Positions 1 through 7,888 of a stretch of 64,000 nucleotides of DNA are shown here, piece by piece. Below the pieces are notes generated by a model. That model did not search any database and had not been told where the DNA came from. It worked only from the letters and a program-made list of their open reading frames with translations. Numbering within the stretch: the first letter of the stretch is position 1; every line of letters starts with the position of its first letter. The stretch spans positions 1 through 64,000 of the forward strand of contig DASVPR010000049.1 in NCBI GenBank assembly GCA_036389485.1, in the 5' to 3' direction. The translations under genes were made by a program, and so were the position numbers. Source of the DNA: CADCVT01 sp036389485 (lineage in GTDB: Bacteria > Actinomycetota > Thermoleophilia > Solirubrobacterales > Solirubrobacteraceae).

Positions 1-535
1 CAAATTGACACGCCGGCAAGGACCAAAACGCAGGTGTCTTGCCTGACGCCACCATCGCTGCTGCACGTCGCGCAAAGCGACACTCACGCCGTCACTCGAC
101 CGGGTGCTGGAGGCAGGTGATTGCGCAAGCGAGTTGACTTAGGTCTCCGTCCCGTCGGCGCCCCTGCTCTGCATTAGGTCATGCCTATGCACCACGTGGT
201 GGTCCGGTGGATTGCGTGGCGCTGGGCAATGGGTCCCGGGCAGGAGCGCCTGAGTCCGGCCGGGAGGCCCTCGCGTACGCCTGCACATGGGCGTGGCGCG
301 GTCCCGGTTGTCGTCCCCTCACCGGCACACCTCACCGAACCAGTGTTACGGCACACCGCCCTCGGCCAGTGCTCTCGGGACGGGCTCCACGCGACGGTGT
401 GCCGGCACCGGTTCCTTTCCGTACGGAGCATCTGCTTGGCGTCGTGGTCAACTGGCCCTCGGCGGGTCTGACCGATGATTTTTGCGCGCCGTGCTGGTCT
501 GTACGTCGAATACCGACTCACGGGAGGCTGACGCC
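1..535. other. Intergenic region without a supported gene
   Basis: Both strands carry open frames here, but their translations are Arg/Pro/Ser-rich and match no family I recognise. A 12-bp perfect palindrome, CACCACGTGGTG, sits at 190-201. TTGACA at 5-10 has no acceptable -10 at the right spacing. I see nothing else in it. Confidence 0.5.
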
Positions 536-1099
536 ATGCGGAAACTGACCTTCGGCATGAACCTGAGCCTGGACGGCTACATCGCCGCGCCCGGCGACGA
601 CCTCGGCTGGAGCGTGCCGAGCGACGAACTGTTCCAGTGGTGGTCTGACCGGGTGGGGGCGACAGGCCTGGCGCTGTACGGGCGCAAGCTGTGGGAGACG
701 ATGAGCTCCCACTGGCCGACCGCCGACCAGCAGCCCGGCGCCACACCGGCGGAGATCGAGTTCGCCCGCCGCTGGCGGGACATGCCGAAGGTGGTGTTCT
801 CCTCGACGACCAGCGCGGTCGACTGGAACACCCGTTTGGTCGCCGGCGACGCGGTCACCGAGATCACCCGGCTCAAGTCTGAGGATGGCGGTCCCATGGA
901 CGTCGGCGGCGCCACCCTCGCCCGGGCGGCCATGCGGGCCGGGCTGATCGACGAGTACGCGATCGTCACCCATCCGGTCCTGGTGGGCGGCGGCACGCCG
1001 TTCTTCACGTCCCTGGACAACTGGGTAAAGCTGAACCTGGTGGAGACCCGGACGTTTCCGGACGGCGTGCTCCTGACCAGGTACGAGACCAGGCGCTGA
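536..1099 (+). CDS. RibD C-terminal/dihydrofolate reductase-family protein
   Basis: Predicted 187-aa cytosolic NADPH-dependent reductase of the DHFR superfamily (RibD_C, YyaP/YwjB-like). The N-terminal strand and the SLDGYIA segment (about residues 10-16), LYGRKLWETM in the middle and the C-terminal GGGTPFF turn are typical of the family. I chose the ATG at 536 because a GGGAGG Shine-Dalgarno sequence lies about 10 nt upstream and the family N-terminus (RKLTFGMNLS) begins there; the frame is open 54 nt further upstream. The substrate is unknown: members of this group are often annotated as dihydrofolate reductase but rarely shown to be one. It stands alone in a sparse stretch, so context gives no pathway. 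Confidence 0.85.
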   Translation: MRKLTFGMNLSLDGYIAAPGDDLGWSVPSDELFQWWSDRVGATGLALYGRKLWETMSSHWPTADQQPGATPAEIEFARRWRDMPKVVFSSTTSAVDWNTRLVAGDAVTEITRLKSEDGGPMDVGGATLARAAMRAGLIDEYAIVTHPVLVGGGTPFFTSLDNWVKLNLVETRTFPDGVLLTRYETRR

Positions 1100-1216
1100 G
1101 TGCCCGACGTCGAATCAGCGCGGGCTTCGGGCCACCCAAGGATGTCGTGGCTCTGTGTTCCGAGGCGATCGTGACCGCGCGGCGCCGTGTCTGCCAGAGC
1201 GCAGTGGAAGCGTGCG

Positions 1217-1411
1217 TCAATGGGTCGCGGGAGGGCGGGATGACCTTCGTCGACGCCGGGACAGCAGCACTAGTAGTACCGCGCCTTGGAGGATCACGTA
1301 GCCAAGAGCCGTAAGGATCCGCGTCGCGCCGTCGTCAAGGACGAGAAGCGACACGACCAGGCACGCTGAGGCGGCTAGCCAGAGGCCCACGAGGAACGGC
1401 CACGAGGTCAC
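1217..1411 (-). CDS. Small two-helix membrane protein (possible)
   Basis: A 64-aa frame starting at GTG with two hydrophobic segments (about residues 4-24 and 30-50) followed by an Arg-rich tail (RRRRRSS). That is a plausible topology for a small integral membrane protein with a cytoplasmic C-terminus. There is no clear ribosome binding site and I recognise no family. It is the only candidate between the reductase and the PQQ-propeller gene. In a genome this GC-rich an open frame of this size can occur by chance, so the call is tentative. Confidence 0.35.
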   Translation of the reverse strand: MTSWPFLVGLWLAASACLVVSLLVLDDGATRILTALGYVILQGAVLLVLLSRRRRRSSRPPATH

Positions 1412-1582
1412 CTGGTCGAACGCTAACGGCTTCGGCGTGACGGTTCTGCCGGTGGGCTCGGGGCGAAAACGGCAGACGGTCGGGCATCGGTCCGTCCGGA
1501 TGGGGATGCCCCGAAAGTTGCGGGTGCGGGTTCAGGGTGCTCCCCGGTGAGGGCAGGGGCGCGGGCGGGCATCCTCAACTGC

Positions 1583-3208
1583 ATGAGGGGTGCGCTGCCC
1601 ACGGCCGTGGCCTTCCTCGCTCTGGCGGTGCCTGGCACCGCGGCTGCCGACTGGCCGATCTACGGGCACGACCTGTCGAACACGCGGACGGCGGCGGCGG
1701 ACGGGCCAGCGGGGGACGAGCTCGCCGGCCTCCAGCGCGACTGGACCTTCCGGTCGCCGACCGGGGACTTCACCGGGACGCCGGTCGTCGCGGGCGGCGT
1801 GCTCGTGGCCGGCGACCACGGCGGCTGGGTGTACGCGCTCGACGCCGTGACGGGCGAGGTGCGGTGGACGCACGAGGCCGGCGCGTCGATCAACGGCACG
1901 GCCGCGATCGACCTCGCCGCCCCCGGCGGCGCGACCGTGTTCGTGCCGGTGGCCGAGCCCGGCGCGCCGCGGCTGGTGGCGCTGTCGCTCGCCGACGGGG
2001 CGAAGCGGTGGGAGACCGTGCTGACCGAGCAGCCCAACGCGTCCGTCTACGGCAGCCCCGTCTTCTGGAACGGGTCGCTGTACATCGGGACGTCGGGCCC
2101 CAACAACGACGACACCAAGGCGCGAGGGAGCGTCGTCGCGCTGGACGAGGCGACGGGACGCGTGCGCTGGCAGACGTTCACGGTGCCGCCGGAGAGCGAT
2201 GGGGCAGCGGTCTGGTGCACGCCGGCGATCGACACCGCGACCGGGCGGCTGTACGTCGTCACCGGCAACAACTACCACCCGCCGGCCACGGACACCTCGG
2301 ACGCGATCCTCGCCCTCGACGCGTCCGACGGCGCGATCGTCGGCAAGTACCAGGCGACGCCGGACGACGACTGGTCCCCCGACAACCTGACGGGCGGGCC
2401 CGACCACGACTTCGGCGCCTCGCCGAACCTCTTCACGGGCCCGGACGGGCGGCCGCTCGTCGGCGCCGGGCAGAAGTCCGGGACCTACTGGGCGGTCGAC
2501 CGCGCGACGTTCGAGATGGTGTGGAACAGGCAGCTCGGACCGGGCGGGATCCTCGGCGGGATCATGGGCTCCACGGCCTTCGACGGGACGCGGATCTACG
2601 GCTCGAACGCCCAGAACGGCGAGGTGTTCGGGCTCGGGCGCGACGGCACGGTCGCGTGGACGTCGATGGACTCCGGCGGGACGCACTTCGGCCCGACGGC
2701 CGTCGCGAACGGGGTCGTCTACACGGTCGACCCGAGCGGCTTCGTCGTGGCCCGCGACCCGGAGAGCGGCGCGGTGCTCGCGCGGTTGGGGCTGGACGGG
2801 CCGGCGTTCGGCGGCGTGAGCGCGGTCGGCCGCGCGCTGTACGTCGCGGTCGGCACCGGCCCGCCGCCGGAGCCCGCGCCGCAGCAGGACGGCCCGGGCG
2901 ACATCGTCGCGTTCGGCGACACGTCGGCGTCGAAGGGAACGGAGCCGCCGCCGGCGCCCCCGATCGGTGGCGGGGGGACGGAGGGGGGACAGTCCCCGCC
3001 TCCGGCGGCACGCCGCCTGCGCCTTCGGCTGACCGTGAAGCCCCGCCGCGTCCGCGCCGGCCGCCGCACGATCCTCCGCTTCCGCGTCACGGCCGCCGGC
3101 CGCCCGGTCGCGACGGCCACGATCCGCGTCGGCCGCCGCCTCACGGTCACCGATTCGCGCGCGGCCGCGCGTTCATGCTCGTCCGCGTCTGCCGGCCCGG
3201 CCGAGTGA
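1583..3208 (+). CDS. Secreted PQQ-like beta-propeller protein, 3' end probably frameshifted
   Basis: Exported beta-propeller with PQQ-binding-like (quinoprotein/BamB-type) repeats. The ATG at 1583 is preferred over an in-frame start 36 nt upstream because it gives a standard signal peptide (MRGALPTAV...PGTAAA). Repeated blades of the form VYALDAVTGEVRW and VVALDEATGRVRW run over about residues 50-420; a Pro/Gly linker and an Arg-rich beta-sandwich domain follow. As read, the protein ends in a low-complexity stretch (AAARSCSSASAGPAE). The neighbouring frame instead continues with VRVCRPGRVRITATRPG up to a stop at 3273. That is the expected end of this domain, so a 2-nt shift in a GCGCGC run near 3160 is likely. 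Function probably extracytoplasmic; redox activity is unproven. Confidence 0.8.
   Translation: MRGALPTAVAFLALAVPGTAAADWPIYGHDLSNTRTAAADGPAGDELAGLQRDWTFRSPTGDFTGTPVVAGGVLVAGDHGGWVYALDAVTGEVRWTHEAGASINGTAAIDLAAPGGATVFVPVAEPGAPRLVALSLADGAKRWETVLTEQPNASVYGSPVFWNGSLYIGTSGPNNDDTKARGSVVALDEATGRVRWQTFTVPPESDGAAVWCTPAIDTATGRLYVVTGNNYHPPATDTSDAILALDASDGAIVGKYQATPDDDWSPDNLTGGPDHDFGASPNLFTGPDGRPLVGAGQKSGTYWAVDRATFEMVWNRQLGPGGILGGIMGSTAFDGTRIYGSNAQNGEVFGLGRDGTVAWTSMDSGGTHFGPTAVANGVVYTVDPSGFVVARDPESGAVLARLGLDGPAFGGVSAVGRALYVAVGTGPPPEPAPQQDGPGDIVAFGDTSASKGTEPPPAPPIGGGGTEGGQSPPPAARRLRLRLTVKPRRVRAGRRTILRFRVTAAGRPVATATIRVGRRLTVTDSRAAARSCSSASAGPAE
2985..2997. repeat. Dispersed 13-bp odd palindrome GGGGAC-N-GTCCCC
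   Basis: GGGGACAGTCCCC, a perfect 6-bp inverted repeat around one central base, inside the Pro/Gly linker of the PQQ-propeller gene. The same word with a different centre occurs at 32511-32523 and 35403-35415, and a shorter version at 53980-53990. Confidence 0.6.
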
Positions 3209-3270
3209 GGATCACGGCGACCCGCCCCGGCGCCCGGCGGAGTCGCGCGGTGGTGAGGGTGGTGCGCCGC

Positions 3271-3276
3271 TAGCTT
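3271..3276 (+). promoter_or_regulatory. Leaderless -10 box (TAGCTT) of the BKACE gene
   Basis: TAGCTT ends 7 nt before the ATG at 3284. Transcription would therefore start at or next to the start codon. No Shine-Dalgarno sequence is present. Confidence 0.5.
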
Positions 3277-3283
3277 CCCGCGC

Positions 3284-3979
3284 ATGCTGCTGCAGGCGTG
3301 CCTCAACGGCGCGCGGTCGCGCGACGAGCATCCGGCCCTTCCCGTCACCGCCGAGCAGCTCGCGGCGGATGCGCGGGCGTGCGTGGCGGTGGGTGCCGGC
3401 GCGATCCACCTCCACCCGCGCGACGCCGACGGCCGCGAATCGCTCGGGGCGGCGGTCGTGGACCCGGTGGTGGCGCAGGTCCGCGAGGCGTGCGGCGTGC
3501 CGATCGGCGTGGCGACGGGCGCCTGGGTCGAGCCGGACCCGGAGCGGCGCGCGCGGCTGGTCGCGGCATGGCGCGAGCCCGCGTTCGCCTCCGTGAACCT
3601 GTCGGAAGGCGGCGCCGCCGCGGTCATGCGCGCGCTGCTCGACGCGGGCATCGGGGTGGAAGCGGGCGTCTGGAGCCCGGAGGACGCCGAGCGCCTCGCC
3701 GCGACGGGGCTCGCAGACCGCGTGCTCCGCGTGCTCGTCGAGGTCATGGAGGGCGGCCCGGAGGAGGCCGGCGCGATCGAGGCCGCGCTCGACGAGCTCG
3801 GCATCCCCGCGCGCCGCCTCGTCCACGGCGAGGAGGCGGCGTGCTGGCCGGTCCTCAGGCACGCCCGGGCGAACGGCCGCGACACGCGCATCGGCCTGGA
3901 GGACACGCTCGTCCTCCCCGACGGCTCGCCCGCCCCCGGCAACGAGGCGCTCGTCCGCGCCGCGCTGGAAGTCGGATAA
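3284..3979 (+). CDS. Beta-keto acid cleavage enzyme (BKACE, DUF849)
   Basis: Cytosolic TIM-barrel enzyme of the BKACE family, whose founder is 3-keto-5-aminohexanoate cleavage enzyme Kce. Members condense a beta-keto acid with acetyl-CoA to give acetoacetate plus a CoA ester. The metal-binding HLHPRD signature is at about residues 42-47, SVNLSEGG follows in the middle, and GLEDT near the C-terminus matches the family. At 231 aa it is shorter than the usual 270-310 aa, but the barrel motifs are in order. The beta-keto substrate cannot be read from the sequence or neighbours. It starts 7 nt after a TAGCTT box. Confidence 0.85.
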   Translation: MLLQACLNGARSRDEHPALPVTAEQLAADARACVAVGAGAIHLHPRDADGRESLGAAVVDPVVAQVREACGVPIGVATGAWVEPDPERRARLVAAWREPAFASVNLSEGGAAAVMRALLDAGIGVEAGVWSPEDAERLAATGLADRVLRVLVEVMEGGPEEAGAIEAALDELGIPARRLVHGEEAACWPVLRHARANGRDTRIGLEDTLVLPDGSPAPGNEALVRAALEVG

Positions 3980-3984
3980 GAGCC

Positions 3985-4899
3985 CTACTCGACCGCCGGC
4001 CCGAGGACGTCCGCCAGCCCGGCGACGTCCTCGGGCGACAGGGCGGGCGTGAAGAGGAACGGCAGCTCGAAGACCGGGCAGTCGGCCTCGGCCTCCAGCC
4101 GCGCGAGCTGCTCGTGCTGGGTGTCGGCGCGGCCGTCGGCCTGGGCGATCTCGCTGGCGACGTCCGAGGGCGCGACCGAGCGGATCCGCTTCAGCTCCTT
4201 CGCGTCGAAGCGGTCGGGGAGGACGCCGTTGGCCACGATCGTCTCCAGCCGCCGGCCGATCGACCGGCGCAGGCGCCGGCCCAGGTCGAGCGTCTCGGTG
4301 ACCGGCAGCTCGCCGGGCAGCGCCACCGCGACGTACGCCGTCTCGCGGTAGTCCTCCAGCCACTCGCGGACCTTCTGCGACTGCGTCGCGATCGGGCCGA
4401 CGCGGGCGATGTCGGCGAACGTGCCCGGCGTGCGGAGCATCCCGACCGCGTGGCCGGAGGCGGGGCCGTCGACGATCACGAGGTCGTACACCCGCGCGCG
4501 CTTGTCCCAACGCGCCCGCTGCGCGAGCTCCCACGCCTTGACGACCGTACCCAGCTCCATGCCCCCCGGCACGGCGTCCGCGAACGTCCGGAAGAAGTTC
4601 GACCGCGTGAGGACGCCGGTCAGCGCACGCGACCCGAGGATCCGCGCGATCCACTGCTCCATGACCCTGTACGGCTCGATCGTCGACGTCCACAGCCGCT
4701 CGCCGACCTGCTGCTCCTCGCCGGGAGCGCCCGGCGCCCCGCCGAGCAGCCGCGCCGCGCGGGCCGCTCCGCCGACCTCGGCGACCACCGTCCGCTTCCC
4801 CCGCTCGGCCGCCGCCAACGCCAGCGCCGCGGCCACCGTCGACTTGCCCACGCCGCCCTTGCCGGTCACGAAAACCATCTGGCGGTCTAGCAGGGACAC
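3985..4899 (-). CDS. ArsA-family (anion-transporting-type) ATPase
   Basis: Cytosolic P-loop ATPase of the ArsA/GET3/MinD superfamily. With the GTG at 4899 as start, the deviant Walker A GKGGVGKST lies at residues 13-21, and the switch segment VIVDGPASGHAVGML is near 138-152. I prefer 4899 to the GTG at 4911 because TAGTGT (4910-4915, read on this strand) would be a leaderless -10 ten nt before it. No arsenite efflux or resistance gene is nearby, and the Cys pair of arsenite-stimulated ArsA is not evident. It resembles actinobacterial ArsA-like proteins of unknown role. It is transcribed divergently from the phytoene/squalene synthase gene with only 24 nt between starts. Confidence 0.85.
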   Translation of the reverse strand: MSLLDRQMVFVTGKGGVGKSTVAAALALAAAERGKRTVVAEVGGAARAARLLGGAPGAPGEEQQVGERLWTSTIEPYRVMEQWIARILGSRALTGVLTRSNFFRTFADAVPGGMELGTVVKAWELAQRARWDKRARVYDLVIVDGPASGHAVGMLRTPGTFADIARVGPIATQSQKVREWLEDYRETAYVAVALPGELPVTETLDLGRRLRRSIGRRLETIVANGVLPDRFDAKELKRIRSVAPSDVASEIAQADGRADTQHEQLARLEAEADCPVFELPFLFTPALSPEDVAGLADVLGPAVE

Positions 4900-4923
4900 G
4901 TGAGCGGGCACACTAGGGAAGTG

Positions 4924-5751
4924 ATGGGGAGCGAGAACGGGCTACGGCGGGCCTACGCGCGGTGCGCGCGGATGCAGCTGCGCCACGACCCCACGTTCTT
5001 CTGGGCGACGCGGCGGCTGCCCGCGGACGTCCGTCCGGCGGTCCATGCCCTGTACGGCTACGTGCGCTCCGCGGACCAGGTCGTCGACGGGCCGCAGCGC
5101 GCCGCGGCGCCGGAGGAGCGCCGCCGCCGGCTCGACGCCTGGGAGCGCGCGCTCGACGAGGGCCGCGCCCGCGGCGGCTCGGACGACCCGATCGTCGCCG
5201 CGCTGGTCGACGCCGCGACCCGCCACGAGCTCCCGCTCGACGAGCTGCGCGTCTACATGCGCTCGATGCGCGTCGACTGCGGCCGCGTCCGGATCCGCAG
5301 CCGCGAGGAGCTCGACGCCTACATGGACGGCAGCGCCGCCGCGGTCGGGCGGATCATGGCGCCGCTGCTCGGCGCCGCGGAGCGCGGCGAGGAGATCGCG
5401 CGGCTCGGCGTCGCGTTCCAGCTCACGAACTTCATCCGCGACGTCCGCGAGGACTGGGCGATGGACCGCGTCTACGTGCCGGGGCTGCGCGAGGAGGACC
5501 TGAAGCGCGGCGCGCCGAGCGACGAGGCGCGCGGCACGGTCGCCGAGGAGGTCGAGCGTGCGCGCGCCCTGTTCGCGGAGACGGCGGAGGTTCCGCAGCT
5601 GTGCGACCCGTCGGTCCGCCGGGGGATGCGCATGGCGCGGTCGGTGTACGAGCGCGTCCTGGACCGCGTCGAGCGGCTCGGGTTCGACGTCCTCGGGCGG
5701 CGCGCGGACCTGCCGCCGTGGGAGGTCGCGCGGGCGGTGCTGCGCGCGTGA
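4924..5751 (+). CDS. Phytoene/squalene synthase family protein
   Basis: All-alpha head-to-head prenyl synthase (275 aa). It would join two C15 or C20 prenyl diphosphates to squalene- or phytoene-type products. The two Mg-binding Asp motifs are intact: DQVVD at residues 51-55 and DVRED at 173-177. The ATG at 4924 is chosen over an upstream in-frame ATG at 4900, which would overlap the divergent ATPase start. The next gene, a geranylgeranyl-reductase-family flavoprotein, overlaps its stop as GTGA, which suggests a shared isoprenoid pathway. Whether the product is phytoene (CrtB) or a hopanoid precursor (HpnC/D) cannot be decided here: no desaturase, cyclase or lycopene gene lies in the window. 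Confidence 0.88.
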   Translation: MGSENGLRRAYARCARMQLRHDPTFFWATRRLPADVRPAVHALYGYVRSADQVVDGPQRAAAPEERRRRLDAWERALDEGRARGGSDDPIVAALVDAATRHELPLDELRVYMRSMRVDCGRVRIRSREELDAYMDGSAAAVGRIMAPLLGAAERGEEIARLGVAFQLTNFIRDVREDWAMDRVYVPGLREEDLKRGAPSDEARGTVAEEVERARALFAETAEVPQLCDPSVRRGMRMARSVYERVLDRVERLGFDVLGRRADLPPWEVARAVLRA

Positions 5752-6887
5752 CCGTCCGCCGCACCGCGCGCGGGGAGGAGCGGACGTCGCTCGACGGCAC
5801 GAGCGCGGACGTGCTGGTGTGCGGCGCGTCGTTCGCCGGCCTCGCGGTGGCGCGGGAGCTCGCGGGCAGCGGCGCGGACGTCCTGCTCGTCGACCGCTAC
5901 GAGGTGGGGGAGCGCGCGACGAGCGCGTGCGCCGCGCCGACGCCGTGGCTGCACGCGATGGGCGTCGCGGGCGCGATCCGCCAGGAGCTTCCGTGCATGC
6001 GCTTCACCACGCCTCACGGCAGCGTCCGCTACCGCCTGCCGTGGAGCTGGTCGGCGTTCGACTACCGCGTCCTCTGCGAGCTGCTCCACGAGCAGAACGA
6101 CGCCCGCTTCGAGACCGCGAAGATCGAGCGGCGGACCGCGGCCGGCGTGCTCACCGACCGCGGGGAGCTTCGCGCGCCGCTCGTCGTCGACGCGCTCGGG
6201 TGGAAGCGCGTCCTCGGCTCGCTGTACCAGCCGCCGGACGCGCCGCTGAGCCGCGGCCTCGAACGGCACCCGGCCCACGACGGCAGCGGCGACGAGCTGC
6301 ACTGCTGGATCGACCGCTCGTACGTCCGGCGCGGCTACGCCTGGCACGTGCCGGCCGGGGACGAGGCCCGCATCGGCGTCGGCTCGTACGACCCGCGCCG
6401 GCACGTGAAGGAGGCGACCGCGCGGCTCGCGCCGGAGGGGAGGTTCCAGGGCAACTGGTTCCCGCACCGCCTCCGCCCGGCTGCCGACGACAGGACGTTC
6501 TTCGCGGGCGACAGCGCCGGCCACTGCTTCCCGCTCTCGGGCGAGGGGATCCGCACGGCGTTCTACTTCGGCATCGCGGCCGCACGGGAGATCGAGGCCG
6601 TGCTCGACGGCGCGAAGCCCCGCGAGACGGCGCTGCGCGACTACGCCGCGTTCAGCGACCGGCACGCGCCCGCGTTCCGCCGTGCCCTGCGCCTCCAGCG
6701 GCTCGTCCCCGCCCTTCCGCCCCGCCTGCTGACGGTCGGTCTGCGCGCGTTCACGCCCTTCGTCGATCGCGCTTTCTCCTGGTACATGCGACAGGCCGAC
6801 CCGGGTATGGCAGAGGCATGGGAGAGAACGCAGACGTCATCAAGAGAGGGTTCGAGGCGTTCGCGAACGGCGACCTCGACGGGGTGA
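5748..6887 (+). CDS. FAD-dependent oxidoreductase, geranylgeranyl reductase family (paralogue 1)
   Basis: Class-A flavoprotein of the geranylgeranyl reductase/PHBH-like group (379 aa), expected to reduce double bonds of isoprenoid chains. The dinucleotide-binding segment VLVCGASFAGLAVARELA is at residues 22-39 and the GD motif FFAGDSAGHCFPLSGEGI is near 249-266. The GTG start overlaps the stop of the prenyl synthase. Its C-terminus runs 70 nt into the next gene; the last 30 or so residues are Arg/Ser-rich and probably not conserved. A paralogue with closely similar segments (CGASFAGLAVARELAGSG, FAGDSAGHC) lies at 45866-47059. Confidence 0.85.
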   Translation: MTVRRTARGEERTSLDGTSADVLVCGASFAGLAVARELAGSGADVLLVDRYEVGERATSACAAPTPWLHAMGVAGAIRQELPCMRFTTPHGSVRYRLPWSWSAFDYRVLCELLHEQNDARFETAKIERRTAAGVLTDRGELRAPLVVDALGWKRVLGSLYQPPDAPLSRGLERHPAHDGSGDELHCWIDRSYVRRGYAWHVPAGDEARIGVGSYDPRRHVKEATARLAPEGRFQGNWFPHRLRPAADDRTFFAGDSAGHCFPLSGEGIRTAFYFGIAAAREIEAVLDGAKPRETALRDYAAFSDRHAPAFRRALRLQRLVPALPPRLLTVGLRAFTPFVDRAFSWYMRQADPGMAEAWERTQTSSREGSRRSRTATSTG

Positions 6888-7243
6888 AGGAGACCTGGCA
6901 CGACGACTTCCGCTGGGAGGGCACGAACGACGACCGGCTGCCGGTGGGCGGCCGCCTCGAGGGGAAGGACAGCGCCGCCGAGGCGCTCGCGAAGATCGGC
7001 GAGGCATGGGACGACTTCTCCGCGGTGCCGGACGAGTTCCACGAGAGCGACGAGACCGTGATCGTGCTCGGCCACGCGTCCGGCAAGGCGAAGGAGAGCG
7101 GCAAGGAGGTCAAGTACCCGTTCGTGCACGTGTGGCGGATGCGCGAGGGGAAGGCGACCGAGGTGCTCGCGCTCTCCGACACGTTCGAGGTGGCGAAGGC
7201 CCTCGGGCTCGCGGACGGCGGCGGCGGCGACGACGACGACTGA
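6818..7243 (+). CDS. SnoaL-like (NTF2-fold) protein
   Basis: A 141-aa cone-shaped alpha+beta protein of the SnoaL/ketosteroid-isomerase-like group. It starts with a helix containing ADVIKRGFEAFANGDLDGV, and the middle carries DDFRWEG and VHVWRMREGKATEV, all typical of small NTF2-fold proteins. It ends in a run of Gly and Asp. The ATG at 6818 lies inside the 3' end of the flavoprotein gene (70-nt overlap). The function is unknown; family members range from polyketide cyclases to pure binding proteins. Confidence 0.8.
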   Translation: MGENADVIKRGFEAFANGDLDGVKETWHDDFRWEGTNDDRLPVGGRLEGKDSAAEALAKIGEAWDDFSAVPDEFHESDETVIVLGHASGKAKESGKEVKYPFVHVWRMREGKATEVLALSDTFEVAKALGLADGGGGDDDD

Positions 7244-7279
7244 GGCCCCGGGGCGCGGCTGCGAGAATGCTGCGCCCCG

Positions 7280-7888
7280 ATGCCCTTCGATCCCGAAGAC
7301 CTCCGGTACGACGACCGCGGCCTCGTCGCGGTCGTCGTCCAGGACTGGCGGACCGGCGAGGTCCTCACGCTCGCGTACGCGAACGACGAGGCCGTGCGCC
7401 GCACGCTCGAGTCCGGCGAGCTGCACCTGTGGAGCCGCTCGCGCGCCGAGCTGTGGCACAAGGGCGCGACGAGCGGCAACACGCAGGCGGTCCGGGCGCT
7501 GAGGGTCGACTGCGACGGCGACGCGCTGCTGGCGCTCGTCGAGCCGGCGGGCCCCGCGTGCCACACCGGTGAGCGGACGTGCTTCTTCCGCGGCGACATG
7601 CATCCCGCGCCCCATGAGGCGCTGCCCGCGCTCGAGCGCACGCTGCAGGCGCGGCAGGCCGAGCGGCCGGCGGGCTCCTACACCGTCGAGCTGCTCGACG
7701 ACCCGCCGCGCATCGGCGCGAAGGTGATGGAGGAGGCCGAGGAGGTGGCGCGCGCCGCCCGCGAGGAGAGCGACGAGCGCGTGGACGAGGAGGCCGCGGA
7801 CGTGCTCTACCACCTCACCGTGCTCCTGCGCTCCCGCGACCGCCCGCTCTCCCGGGCGGCGGAGGTGCTCAATGGCCGTCGCCGCTGA
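7280..7888 (+). CDS. hisIE: Bifunctional phosphoribosyl-AMP cyclohydrolase / phosphoribosyl-ATP pyrophosphatase
   Basis: Catalyses steps 2 and 3 of histidine synthesis (PR-ATP to PR-AMP to ProFAR) in the cytosol. The HisI half covers about residues 1-108, with WSRSRAELWHKGATSGN and the metal site segment CHTGERTCFF. The HisE half follows, with the acidic helix EEAEEVARAAREES and DEEAADVLYHLTVLL. Most actinobacteria encode hisI and hisE separately, so the fusion is worth noting. It heads the trp operon: its last 17 nt overlap trpE. GAGAAT at 7263-7268, 11 nt before the ATG, could be a leaderless -10. Confidence 0.93.
   Translation: MPFDPEDLRYDDRGLVAVVVQDWRTGEVLTLAYANDEAVRRTLESGELHLWSRSRAELWHKGATSGNTQAVRALRVDCDGDALLALVEPAGPACHTGERTCFFRGDMHPAPHEALPALERTLQARQAERPAGSYTVELLDDPPRIGAKVMEEAEEVARAAREESDERVDEEAADVLYHLTVLLRSRDRPLSRAAEVLNGRRR

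Noticed and set aside
1..40. TTGACA at position 5 as a promoter
   Set aside because: No TANNNT hexamer occurs 16-18 nt downstream and no gene starts nearby.
181..471. Candidate proteins of 60-190 aa on both strands at the window start
   Set aside because: Overlapping frames on both strands, composition without hydrophobic core or motif, no ribosome binding site and no leaderless -10 at their starts.
3985..4899. Arsenite efflux ATPase (arsA)
   Set aside because: No arsB, arsR or arsD nearby and no evident arsenite-binding Cys pair; only family membership is supported.
6818..6887. Frameshift in reductase paralogue 1 as cause of its overlap with the SnoaL-like gene
   Set aside because: Paralogue 2 also has a non-conserved Arg-rich extension after the same conserved end, so read-through into overlap is more likely than an error.
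7244..7871. Tryptophan attenuator or T-box ahead of trpE
   Set aside because: trpE overlaps hisIE, and the 36-nt gap before hisIE has no Trp-rich leader peptide, T-box sequence or terminator hairpin.
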